Positions 38,430 through 46,515 of a DNA stretch of 48,553 bases are shown here, piece after piece (the stretch's first letter is position 1; each line of letters opens with the position of its first letter). The stretch is taken from positions 1 to 48,553 of the forward strand of contig NZ_KZ626902.1 in NCBI RefSeq assembly GCF_002911015.1, in the 5' to 3' direction. Under the pieces are notes generated by a model. That model ran no database searches, was not told the origin of the DNA, and worked only from the letters and a program-made list of their open reading frames with translations. The position numbers and the translations under genes were made by a program. This DNA comes from Streptomyces populi (lineage in GTDB: Bacteria; Actinomycetota; Actinomycetes; Streptomycetales; Streptomycetaceae).

Positions 38430-40646
38430 GTGGAGAACGAGACCCACTACGCCGAGGCCGTTATCGACAACGGTTCCTTCGGCACCCGCACCATCCGCTT
38501 CGAGACGGGCCGCCTGGCCAAGCAGGCCGCCGGCTCCGCCGTCGCGTACCTGGACGACGACACCATGGTGCTGTCGGCCACCAGCGCTTCCAAGAAGCCC
38601 AAGGACCAGCTCGACTTCTTCCCCCTGACGGTCGACGTCGAGGAGCGGATGTACGCCGCGGGCAAGATCCCCGGCAGCTTCTTCCGCCGTGAGGGTCGTC
38701 CCTCCGAGGACGCCGTCCTCACCTGCCGTCTCATCGACCGCCCGCTGCGTCCGTCCTTCAAGAAGGGCCTCCGCAACGAGATCCAGGTCGTCGCCACGAT
38801 CATGGCGCTCAACCCCGACCACCTGTACGACGTCGTGGCGATCAACGCCGCCTCCGCGTCCACCCAGCTGGCCGGTCTTCCCTTCTCCGGCCCGGTCGGC
38901 GGCGTCCGCGTCGCGCTGATCAACGGCCAGTGGGTCGCGTTCCCGACGCACACCGAGCTCGAGGACGCCGTCTTCGACATGGTCGTCGCCGGTCGCGTCC
39001 TCGAGGACGGCGACGTCGCGATCATGATGGTCGAGGCCGAGGCCACCGAGAAGACGATCCAGCTCGTCAAGGGTGGCGCCGAGGCGCCGACCGAGGAGGT
39101 CGTGGCCGCCGGCCTCGACGCCGCGAAGCCCTTCATCAAGGTCCTGTGCAAGGCGCAGTCGGACCTCGCCGCGAAGGCCGCCAAGCCGACCGCCGAGTTC
39201 CCGATCTTCCTCGACTACCAGGACGACGTCCTGGAGGCCCTCACCGCCGCGGTCAAGAGCGAGCTCGCCCAGGCGCTCACCATCGCCGGCAAGCAGGACC
39301 GCGAGGCCGAGCTGGACCGCGTCAAGGAGATCGCCGCCGAGAAGCTGCTCCCGCAGTTCGAGGGGCGCGAGAAGGAGATCTCCGCCGCGTACCGCGCGCT
39401 GACGAAGAAGCTCGTCCGCGAGCGCGTCATCAAGGACAAGGTCCGCATCGACGGCCGCGGCGTCACGGACATCCGTACGCTGGCCGCCGAGGTCGAGGCC
39501 ATCCCGCGCGTGCACGGCTCGGCGCTGTTCGAGCGTGGCGAGACCCAGATCCTGGGCGTCACCACCCTCAACATGCTCCGCATGGAGCAGCAGCTGGACA
39601 CCCTCTCCCCGGTGACCCGCAAGCGCTACATGCACAACTACAACTTCCCGCCGTACTCCGTCGGCGAGACGGGCCGCGTCGGCTCCCCGAAGCGCCGCGA
39701 GATCGGCCACGGCGCGCTCGCCGAGCGCGCGATCGTGCCGGTCCTGCCGACCCGCGAGGAGTTCCCCTACGCGATCCGCCAGGTGTCCGAGGCCCTCGGC
39801 TCCAACGGCTCGACGTCCATGGGCTCGGTCTGCGCCTCCACCATGTCGCTGCTCAACGCCGGTGTGCCGCTGAAGGCCGCCGTCGCCGGTATCGCCATGG
39901 GCCTCATCTCCCAGGAGATCGACGGCCAGACGCACTACGTCGCCCTCACCGACATCCTCGGTGCGGAGGACGCCTTCGGCGACATGGACTTCAAGGTCGC
40001 CGGCACCAAGGAGTTCGTGACCGCCCTCCAGCTCGACACCAAGCTGGACGGCATCCCCGCCTCCGTCCTGGCCGCGGCCCTCAAGCAGGCCCGCGACGCC
40101 CGCCTCCACATCCTCGACGTGATGATGGAAGCGATCGACACGCCGGACGAGATGTCCCCGAACGCCCCGCGGATCATCACCGTCAAGATCCCCGTGGACA
40201 AGATCGGTGAGGTCATCGGCCCCAAGGGCAAGATGATCAACCAGATCCAGGAGGACACCGGCGCCGAGATCACGATCGAGGACGACGGCACCATCTACAT
40301 CGGTGCCGCCGACGGCCCGGCCGCCGAGGCCGCCCGCGCCACGATCAACGGCATCGCCAACCCGACCATGCCGGAGGTCGGCGAGCGCTACCTGGGCACC
40401 GTCGTGAAGACGACGACGTTCGGCGCGTTCGTGTCGCTGCTCCCGGGCAAGGACGGTCTGCTGCACATCTCGCAGATCCGCAAGCTCGCCGGCGGCAAGC
40501 GCGTGGAGAACGTCGAGGACGTCCTCGGTGTGGGCCAGAAGGTCCAGGTCGAGATCGCCGAGATCGACTCCCGCGGCAAGCTCTCCCTGATCCCCGTGGT
40601 CGAGGGCGAAGGCGACGACGACAAGAAGGACGACACCGACCAGTGA
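38430..40646 (+). CDS. pnp: Polynucleotide phosphorylase
   Basis: A 738-residue 3'-5' phosphorolytic exoribonuclease that also makes RNA tails in Streptomyces. GTG 38430 is chosen for GAGGAG 9 nt upstream. Two RNase PH domains are separated by a helical linker (FPLTVDVEERMYAAGKIPGSFFRREGRP in the first; GETQILGVTTLNMLRMEQQ, PPYSVGETGRVGSPKRREIGHGALAERA in the second), then KH (GEVIGPKGKMINQIQEDTGAEI) and S1 (GTVVKTTTFGAFVSLLPGKDGLLHISQI). The stop overlaps the M16 peptidase start (GTGA). Confidence 0.97.
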   Translation: MENETHYAEAVIDNGSFGTRTIRFETGRLAKQAAGSAVAYLDDDTMVLSATSASKKPKDQLDFFPLTVDVEERMYAAGKIPGSFFRREGRPSEDAVLTCRLIDRPLRPSFKKGLRNEIQVVATIMALNPDHLYDVVAINAASASTQLAGLPFSGPVGGVRVALINGQWVAFPTHTELEDAVFDMVVAGRVLEDGDVAIMMVEAEATEKTIQLVKGGAEAPTEEVVAAGLDAAKPFIKVLCKAQSDLAAKAAKPTAEFPIFLDYQDDVLEALTAAVKSELAQALTIAGKQDREAELDRVKEIAAEKLLPQFEGREKEISAAYRALTKKLVRERVIKDKVRIDGRGVTDIRTLAAEVEAIPRVHGSALFERGETQILGVTTLNMLRMEQQLDTLSPVTRKRYMHNYNFPPYSVGETGRVGSPKRREIGHGALAERAIVPVLPTREEFPYAIRQVSEALGSNGSTSMGSVCASTMSLLNAGVPLKAAVAGIAMGLISQEIDGQTHYVALTDILGAEDAFGDMDFKVAGTKEFVTALQLDTKLDGIPASVLAAALKQARDARLHILDVMMEAIDTPDEMSPNAPRIITVKIPVDKIGEVIGPKGKMINQIQEDTGAEITIEDDGTIYIGAADGPAAEAARATINGIANPTMPEVGERYLGTVVKTTTFGAFVSLLPGKDGLLHISQIRKLAGGKRVENVEDVLGVGQKVQVEIAEIDSRGKLSLIPVVEGEGDDDKKDDTDQ

Positions 40647-42022
40647 CGTCGAGTAGCTCCACGACGACGGCCCGCACCTCTTCGGAGGCGCGGGCCGTCG
40701 CCCGTACCCAAACCCTCATCAAGGGCGCGAACGGCATCGGCACGGTCCGCAAGACCACCCTGCCCGGCGGCCTGCGCATCGTCACCGAGACGCTCCCCTC
40801 GGTGCGCTCCGCCACGTTCGGCATCTGGGCGCACGTGGGCTCCCGCGACGAGACGCCGTCCCTGAACGGCGCCACGCACTACCTGGAGCACCTGCTCTTC
40901 AAGGGCACCTCGCGCCGCAGCGCGCTGGACATCTCCTCGGCGATCGACGCGGTCGGCGGCGAGATGAACGCGTTCACGGCCAAGGAGTACACGTGCTACT
41001 ACGCGCGCGTGCTCGACACCGACCTGCCGCTGGCGATCGACGTCGTCTGCGACATGCTGACCGGCTCGCTGATCCTCGAGGACGACGTCAACGTCGAACG
41101 AGGAGCCATCCTCGAAGAGATCGCGATGACCGAGGACGACCCGGGCGACTGCGTGCACGACCTGTTCGCGCACACGATGTTCGGCGACAACCCCCTCGGC
41201 CGCCCGGTCCTCGGCACCGTCAACACCGTCAACGCCCTCACCGCGGACCGCATCCGCCGCTTCTACAAGAAGCACTACGACCCGACGCACCTCGTCGTGG
41301 CCTGCGCGGGCAACGTCGACCACAACAAGGTCGTACGCCAGGTGCGCGCCGCCTTCGAGAAGGCCGGCGCCTTCAAGAACGCGACGGCCGCCCCCATCGC
41401 CCCGCGCGACGGCCGGCGCAGCATCCGCACGGCGGGCCGCGTCGAACTCCTCGGCCGCAAGACCGAGCAGGCCCACGTCGTCCTCGGCATGCCGGGCCTG
41501 GCCCGCACCGACGACCGCCGCTGGGCCCTCGGTGTGCTGAACACCGCCCTCGGCGGGGGCATGTCCTCGCGCCTGTTCCAGGAGGTCCGCGAGAAGCGCG
41601 GCCTGGCCTACAGCGTGTACTCGTACACCTCGGGCTTCGCCGACTGCGGCCTCTTCGGCGTCTACGCGGGCTGCCGCCCGAACCAGGTCCACGACGTCCT
41701 CAAGCTCTGCCGCGACGAGCTCGACCAGGTCGCCGAGCACGGCCTCTCGGACGACGAGATCGGCCGTGCCATCGGCCAGCTCCAGGGATCCACGGTCCTC
41801 GGCCTGGAGGACACCGGCGCGTTGATGAACCGCATCGGCAAGAGTGAGCTGTGCTGGGGCGAGCAGATGTCGGTCGACGACATGCTCGCCCGGATAGCGT
41901 CGGTCACCCCCGACGAGGTCCGCTCCGTCGCCCGGGACGTCCTGGGACAGCGGCCCTCGCTGGCGGTCATCGGCCCGGTCAAGGACAAGCAGGCCTCCCG
42001 ACTGCACGACGCGGTCGCGTGA
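40643..42022 (+). CDS. M16 family zinc peptidase
   Basis: A 459-residue pitrilysin-family protein. The inverted zinc motif HYLEH (His79, Glu82, His83) is intact and followed by the third ligand region VERGAILEEIAMTEDDP. The second, inactive half has the GMSSRLFQEVREKRGLAYSVYSY segment. It is cytoplasmic (no signal peptide) and translationally coupled to pnp, a conserved pairing in actinobacteria whose reason is unclear. dapB follows 26 bp later. Confidence 0.93.
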   Translation: MTSSSSTTTARTSSEARAVARTQTLIKGANGIGTVRKTTLPGGLRIVTETLPSVRSATFGIWAHVGSRDETPSLNGATHYLEHLLFKGTSRRSALDISSAIDAVGGEMNAFTAKEYTCYYARVLDTDLPLAIDVVCDMLTGSLILEDDVNVERGAILEEIAMTEDDPGDCVHDLFAHTMFGDNPLGRPVLGTVNTVNALTADRIRRFYKKHYDPTHLVVACAGNVDHNKVVRQVRAAFEKAGAFKNATAAPIAPRDGRRSIRTAGRVELLGRKTEQAHVVLGMPGLARTDDRRWALGVLNTALGGGMSSRLFQEVREKRGLAYSVYSYTSGFADCGLFGVYAGCRPNQVHDVLKLCRDELDQVAEHGLSDDEIGRAIGQLQGSTVLGLEDTGALMNRIGKSELCWGEQMSVDDMLARIASVTPDEVRSVARDVLGQRPSLAVIGPVKDKQASRLHDAVA

Positions 42023-42048
42023 ATCCCGTCTCGGTAAGGAACGAAGCA

Positions 42049-42801
42049 ATGAGCAAGCTGCGCGTGGCGGTCCTCGGTGCCAAGGGCCGGATCGGGGCCG
42101 AGGCGGTGCGAGCCGTCGAGGCCGCCGAGGACATGGAGCTGGTGGCCGCGCTGAGCCGCGGCGACAAGCTGGAGACGCTGGTCGAGGCCGGTACCCAGGT
42201 CGTGGTCGAGCTGACCACCCCGGCCTCGGTGATGGGCAACCTCGACTTCTGCGTCCGGCACGGCATCCACGCCGTGGTCGGCACCACCGGCTGGACCGAG
42301 GAGCGCCTCGCACAGCTCGGCACCTCGCTCGCCGCGTCCCCGGAGACGGGCGTTCTCATCGCGCCCAACTTCTCCATCGGGGCCGTGCTGACGATGAAGT
42401 TCGCCGAGGCCGCCGCGCCGTACTTCGAGTCCGTCGAGGTCGTCGAGCTGCACCACCCGAACAAGGTGGACGCCCCCAGCGGCACCGCCACGCGCACCGC
42501 TCAGCTCATCGCCGCGGCCAGGGAGCGCGCGGGCAGCGCCCCGCAGCCCGACGCCACGGTGACCGCCCTGGACGGCGCCCGTGGCGCCGACGTCGACGGC
42601 GTCCCGGTGCACGCGATCCGGCTGCGCGGCCTCCTGGCCCACCAGGAGGTCCTGCTCGGCGGCGAGGGCGAGACCCTGACCATCCGCCACGACTCCCTCC
42701 ACCACAGCAGCTTCATGCCGGGCATCCTGCTCGGCGCCCGCCGCGTGGTGACCACCCCGGGCCTGACCTTCGGCCTGGAACACTTCCTCGACCTCGGCTG
42801 A
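42049..42801 (+). CDS. dapB: 4-hydroxy-tetrahydrodipicolinate reductase
   Basis: A 250-residue enzyme of lysine and diaminopimelate synthesis. ATG 42049 has TAAGGAACG upstream. The dinucleotide-binding start VAVLGAKGRIGAEAV, VVGTTGW, APNFSIGAVLTMKFAEAAAPYF and the catalytic segment VELHHPNKVDAPSGTATRTAQLI are all present. Its product goes to cell-wall diaminopimelate, and the pathway partner dapA lies 2.7 kb downstream. Confidence 0.97.
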   Translation: MSKLRVAVLGAKGRIGAEAVRAVEAAEDMELVAALSRGDKLETLVEAGTQVVVELTTPASVMGNLDFCVRHGIHAVVGTTGWTEERLAQLGTSLAASPETGVLIAPNFSIGAVLTMKFAEAAAPYFESVEVVELHHPNKVDAPSGTATRTAQLIAAARERAGSAPQPDATVTALDGARGADVDGVPVHAIRLRGLLAHQEVLLGGEGETLTIRHDSLHHSSFMPGILLGARRVVTTPGLTFGLEHFLDLG

Positions 42802-42832
42802 GCCGGGGACGTACGACAGTTAGCCGGCAGAC

Positions 42833-43285
42833 ATGCGCGCGAAGATCACCTATGCCGTCACGGCCGCCGTCCTGGTCGTCTATTTCGTCCTGGTCGGCAG
42901 CCGGGGCGTGCTGCTCATCCAGAACGGCACCCTGATCACCGTCACCTTCGGTGTCGCGGTGCTCATCCTGCCGGTCATCGGCATCTGGTTCCTCTGGCAG
43001 AACACCCAGTTCGTCCGGAAGGCCAACCGGCTCGCGGCCGTGCTCGACTCCGAGGGCGGGCTGCCCGTGGACGAGCTGCGGCGCACCGAGGGGGGCCGCA
43101 TCGACCGCGACTCGGCCGACGAGGTCTTCGCCCGCCGCAAGGCCGAGACCGAGGACGCCCCGGACGACTGGCGCAACTGGTTCCGCCTCGCCGTCGCCTA
43201 CCACGACGCCCGAGACACCCCGCGCGCCCGCAAGGCCATGCAGAGGGCCATCGCCCTGCACGAGGGCAGGACGCTGGAAGCCTGA
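42833..43285 (+). CDS. Small membrane protein with two N-terminal helices
   Basis: A 150-residue protein with transmembrane helices at about residues 5-25 (TYAVTAAVLVVYFVLVG) and 32-56 (TLITVTFGVAVLILPVIGIWFLW). The cytoplasmic part is charged and ends in a TPR-like pair of helices (WFRLAVAYHDARDTPRARKAMQRAIAL). I do not recognise a named function. It is 31 bp after dapB and probably cotranscribed. Confidence 0.75.
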   Translation: MRAKITYAVTAAVLVVYFVLVGSRGVLLIQNGTLITVTFGVAVLILPVIGIWFLWQNTQFVRKANRLAAVLDSEGGLPVDELRRTEGGRIDRDSADEVFARRKAETEDAPDDWRNWFRLAVAYHDARDTPRARKAMQRAIALHEGRTLEA

Positions 43286-43296
43286 TCAGGGGCCGT

Positions 43297-43345
43297 ACGG
43301 CGAAGGGGCCGGTCCGCACATCGTGCGGACCGGCCCCTTCGCCGT
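43297..43345. terminator. Very long bidirectional terminator hairpin
   Basis: Perfect 23-bp stem (43297-43319 with 43323-43345) and an ATC loop, between convergent genes that end at 43285 and 43352. The T/A-poor flanks suit intrinsic termination in actinobacteria. Confidence 0.88.
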
Positions 43346-43351
43346 GATGTC

Positions 43352-43909
43352 TCAGGCCCGGCGGTACTCGTCGGCCCACACCTCGATGACGTCCGCCGCC
43401 CGGTCGAAGGCCTCGGCGCGCGCCAGGAAGTCGGCGTTGTGCGTGGTCATCAGCGGCGGCACGTCCCCGGGCGCGCGGTCCGCGCTCACCAGCGTCAGGG
43501 CCTGGCCCTGAACCGTGCGCGGCAGCCCCAGCCAGCGCACCGGCTGCTGGACCGTGCGCACCGCCACGACCCGCTCCCACGGAGTCGTCCGCGTGAGGAA
43601 GAAGCCCACCCGGCGCAGCCCTCGGGCACTGACCCACACCCCCATGCGCAGCAGCCGCAGCGCGCACAGGACGACGGCCGTGGCGACGGCCATGCAGACC
43701 GCGGCGCCGGACAGCGTCCCGGCGACGGCGATGACCACGGCCGCGACGAGCACGTACGAGGAGAGGAGCAGGACGAGTGCGGCCGCGCCCACCCGCCAGG
43801 GGCCGGGCCGGTAGGGGCGCCGCCAGCGGTCGCGGTCGTCGAAGGGCAGCGCGACATCCTCCGCCGCCTCGTCAAAGGCGCGGTCCGCCGTCAGAAAGGG
43901 CAGGGGCAC
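43352..43909 (-). CDS. Membrane protein with two helices and a PH-like C-terminal region
   Basis: A 185-residue protein starting at GTG 43909. Helices at about 40-62 (VGAAALVLLLSSYVLVAAVVIAVAG) and 67-87 (GAAVCMAVATAVVLCALRLL) are followed by VWVSARGLRRVGFFLTRTTPWERVVAVRTVQQ, the pattern of a bacterial PH-like domain. Function unknown. It converges with the dapB-linked membrane gene. Confidence 0.72.
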   Translation of the reverse strand: MPLPFLTADRAFDEAAEDVALPFDDRDRWRRPYRPGPWRVGAAALVLLLSSYVLVAAVVIAVAGTLSGAAVCMAVATAVVLCALRLLRMGVWVSARGLRRVGFFLTRTTPWERVVAVRTVQQPVRWLGLPRTVQGQALTLVSADRAPGDVPPLMTTHNADFLARAEAFDRAADVIEVWADEYRRA

Positions 43910-43999
43910 GACTGATCCTCACTCGATCCACGCATGGGCAGTGCCCGGTGAGGTTATCGAGCCGGTTGCGGGCCCACCACCCTCGGGGGTCCGGAAGGG

Positions 44000-44263
44000 T
44001 CAGCGGCCGTCCGACGCCACGGAGTGCTGCGTCTGCGCGGGCGGCGCATCCTGTGACAGGGCGGGCATTCCGAGGATCAGGGACCCGGCGAGCCCGGCGA
44101 TCAGTGTGAGGCCGAAGAGCACCCGGCCGGCCAGCTGTCCGGCGGAGGGCCGCTCGCGGGGCGGGGGAGCGACGTTGCTGCGGAACTGGTCGGCTTCGGC
44201 GGTGAAGGCGAACGGGACGGGCGCGCTGGGGGCACCTCCCGGCGGTAGCTGGGGGAGGGACAT
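44000..44263 (-). CDS. Small single-pass membrane protein
   Basis: An 87-residue protein with AGGAGAAG 10 nt before its ATG. A Pro-rich cytoplasmic N-terminus (LPQLPPGGAPSAPVPF) leads to one transmembrane helix (VLFGLTLIAGLAGSLILGM) and a short outer tail. No known family is recognised. It is divergent from thyX. Confidence 0.65.
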   Translation of the reverse strand: MSLPQLPPGGAPSAPVPFAFTAEADQFRSNVAPPPRERPSAGQLAGRVLFGLTLIAGLAGSLILGMPALSQDAPPAQTQHSVASDGR

Positions 44264-44447
44264 GGGCGGTGCTTCTCCTCTGGGGACCTGCTGGGTACGA
44301 CGACGGGGTGATCCGGGCGACCGGGGTGATCAGGTGGAGAGCGACGCGAACCGCTCGAACACGCCCTTCTCACTCATACAGACGGCCGAACGCTACAAGA
44401 GGTGCCCGGAATCACCGAATTCGCAGAAGTTCGCCGATGAATGTCGG

Positions 44448-44483
44448 GGCCCGGCACCGAACGCCCGTTGTCGGTGCCGGGCC
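44448..44483 (+). promoter_or_regulatory. 13-bp inverted repeat upstream of thyX
   Basis: GGCCCGGCACCGA (44448-44460) and TCGGTGCCGGGCC (44471-44483) are perfect arms around a 10-nt spacer. A TAGAGT -10-like hexamer follows at 44485-44490, about 42 nt before the thyX start, so the repeat could be an operator over the promoter or, if transcription starts earlier, a leader hairpin. The rest of the 268-bp gap shows no gene. Confidence 0.45.
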
Positions 44484-44531
44484 GTAGAGTGGTCGCCGCC
44501 CGAGCCAGTGATGGGAAGGACCCTCCGCACC

Positions 44532-45272
44532 GTGACCGACACCCCGGCCGACGACCTCAAGCCCCTCTTCCGCAGTGATGTCACCGTCGAGCTGATCAAG
44601 CACACGGCCTCCGACGCCGACGTGCTGTTCGCCGCCCGTGTCTCCACCGCGGGCGAGCAGTCGCTGGAGGAACTGCAGAAGGACCCGGAGCGTTCCAAGG
44701 GCCTGATCAACTACCTGATGCGGGACCGCCACGGCAGCCCCTTCGAGCACAACTCGATGACCTTCTTCGTCAGTGCTCCGATCTTCGTCTTCCGCGAGTT
44801 CATGCGGCACCGCGTGGGCTGGTCGTACAACGAGGAGTCCGGCCGCTACAGGGAGCTGGAGCCCGTCTTCTACGTTCCCGGTGAGGACCGCAAGCTGGTC
44901 CAGCAGGGACGCCCCGGCAAGTACGAGTTCGTCCAGGGCACCCCCGAGCAGCACAAGACCGTCACCGCGGCCATGGAGGAGTCCTACCGGCAGTCCTACG
45001 CCGCGTACCAGGAGATGCTGGCGGCCGGCGTCGCCCGCGAGGTCGCCCGCGCCACCCTCCCGGTGGGTCTCTTCTCCTCGATGTACGCCACGTGCAACGC
45101 CCGGTCCCTGATGCACTTCCTCGGTCTGCGCACCCAGCACGAGCTGGCCAAGGTGCCGTCGTTCCCCCAGCGGGAGATCGAGATGGTCGCCGAGAAGATG
45201 GAGGCGGAATGGGCGGAGCTCATGCCTCTCACACACGCGGCGTACAACGCCAACGGGCGCGTGGCGCCGTAA
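44532..45272 (+). CDS. thyX: Flavin-dependent thymidylate synthase
   Basis: A 246-residue FAD/NADPH-dependent enzyme that methylates dUMP. GTG 44532 is preferred because GGGAAGGA lies upstream; the in-frame ATG at 44511 would place that site inside the gene. The ThyX signature reads RHRVGWSYNEESGRY (Arg92-His93-Arg94), with eight rather than seven residues between RHR and the signature Ser. Other marks are HNSMTFFVSAPIFVFREF, ATLPVGLFSSMYATCNARSLMHFLGLR. A hairpin follows. Confidence 0.95.
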   Translation: MTDTPADDLKPLFRSDVTVELIKHTASDADVLFAARVSTAGEQSLEELQKDPERSKGLINYLMRDRHGSPFEHNSMTFFVSAPIFVFREFMRHRVGWSYNEESGRYRELEPVFYVPGEDRKLVQQGRPGKYEFVQGTPEQHKTVTAAMEESYRQSYAAYQEMLAAGVAREVARATLPVGLFSSMYATCNARSLMHFLGLRTQHELAKVPSFPQREIEMVAEKMEAEWAELMPLTHAAYNANGRVAP

Positions 45273-45331
45273 CGCGCCTCCGCGCACCGGCCCGGCACAG
45301 ATGTACGGATCAACCGAGGGAAGTGTCCGTA

Positions 45332-45361
45332 TTGCGGCATTTCGCGAAGTTCATCTAGCCT
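45332..45361 (+). promoter_or_regulatory. Candidate promoter between thyX and dapA
   Basis: TTGCGG (45332-45337) and TAGCCT (45356-45361) are spaced 18 bp, a fair match to the main streptomycete sigma consensus. Transcription would start near 45368, just before the hairpin at 45373. Confidence 0.4.
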
Positions 45362-45372
45362 GATCAAACGGA

Positions 45373-45410
45373 CTCGGCACTGCTTGAACCCCCGAGCAGG
45401 CAGTGCCGGG
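45373..45410 (+). terminator. Hairpin between thyX and dapA (terminator or attenuator)
   Basis: CGGCACTGC (45375-45383) pairs with GCAGTGCCG (45400-45408), with two further end pairs and a 16-nt loop, followed by TTCCATCTTTG. It can end thyX transcripts or those from the promoter just upstream. Confidence 0.6.
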
Positions 45411-45483
45411 TTCCATCTTTGTCGTGCTTTGTCATGGCCCCCGAGGGCAGACCACGCGGTGAGCAGCGAGTAGCGTATTACCC

Positions 45484-46383
45484 ATGGCTCCGATCTCCAC
45501 TCCGCAGACCCCCTTCGGGCGGGTCCTCACCGCCATGGTCACGCCCTTCACGGCGGACGGCGGACTCGACCTCGACGGCGCTCAGCGTCTCGCGGCCCAC
45601 CTGGTGGACGCAGGCAACGACGGCCTGATCATCAACGGCACCACCGGTGAGTCCCCGACCACCAGCGACGCGGAGAAATCGGAACTCGTACGCGCCGTGC
45701 TGGAGGCGGTGGGCGACCGCGCCCACATCGTCGCCGGCGTCGGCACGAACGACACCCGTCACAGCATCGAGCTGGCCCGCGAAGCCGAGCGGGCCGGCGC
45801 GCACGGCCTGCTCACCGTGACGCCCTACTACAACAAGCCCCCGCAGGAAGGCCTGTACCGGCACTTCTCGGCCATCGCCGACGCGACCGAACTGCCGGTC
45901 ATGCTCTACGACATCCCCGGCCGCAGCGGCGTACCGATCAACACCGAAACCCTGGTGCGGCTCGCCGAGCACCCGCGTATCGTCGCGAACAAGGACGCCA
46001 AGGGAGACCTCGGCCGCGCCAGCTGGGCCATCGCCCGCTCCGGCCTCGCCTGGTACTCCGGCGACGACATGCTGAACCTGCCGCTGCTCTCCGTCGGCGC
46101 GGTGGGCTTCGTCTCCGTGGTCGGTCACGTCGTCACCCCGGAACTGCGCGCGCTGCTCGACGCGTACCTCTCGGGGGACGTCCAGAAGGCCACCGAGATC
46201 CACCAGAAGCTGCTCCCCGTCTTCACCGGCATGTTCCGCACCCAGGGCGTCATGACGACCAAGGCCGCGCTCGCCCTCCAGGGCCTGCCCGCCGGTCCGC
46301 TCCGCGCCCCGATGGTCGAACTGTCGCCCGAGGAGATCGCCCAGCTCAAGATCGATCTTGGCGCCGGCGGGGTAGAGCTCTGA
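45484..46383 (+). CDS. dapA: 4-hydroxy-tetrahydrodipicolinate synthase
   Basis: A 299-residue TIM-barrel lyase that condenses pyruvate and aspartate semialdehyde, the committed step to diaminopimelate and lysine. INGTTGESPTT, VTPYYNKPPQEGLYRHF, LYDIPGRSGV and the Schiff-base segment IVANKDAKGDLGR (Lys170) are intact. The gene precedes rnj, with a large hairpin between. Confidence 0.97.
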   Translation: MAPISTPQTPFGRVLTAMVTPFTADGGLDLDGAQRLAAHLVDAGNDGLIINGTTGESPTTSDAEKSELVRAVLEAVGDRAHIVAGVGTNDTRHSIELAREAERAGAHGLLTVTPYYNKPPQEGLYRHFSAIADATELPVMLYDIPGRSGVPINTETLVRLAEHPRIVANKDAKGDLGRASWAIARSGLAWYSGDDMLNLPLLSVGAVGFVSVVGHVVTPELRALLDAYLSGDVQKATEIHQKLLPVFTGMFRTQGVMTTKAALALQGLPAGPLRAPMVELSPEEIAQLKIDLGAGGVEL

Positions 46384-46461
46384 CCACAGACTTCACAACT
46401 GAATACGCCTGACCCGCGGGCCACGGGCCCGCACCCCACACAACAGCTACTGCACGAACGT

Positions 46462-46501
46462 CACGCGCGCCACGTGCCTTGCCAGGCACGTGGCGCGCGT
46501 G
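46462..46501 (+). promoter_or_regulatory. 18-bp perfect hairpin abutting the RNase J ribosome site
   Basis: CACGCGCGCCACGTGCCT (46462-46479) pairs with AGGCACGTGGCGCGCGTG (46484-46501) over a TGCC loop. Three further pairs (two G-U, one C-G) would reach 46504, the first base of the GAGGAGAG site. It is 78 nt after dapA and 14 nt before the rnj start. Confidence 0.75.
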
Positions 46502-46515
46502 GTGAGGAGAGTCTT

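Noticed and set aside
45419..45628. 69-residue plus-strand frame before dapA
   Set aside because: Overlaps dapA in another frame and has no ribosome site or similarity I can recognise.
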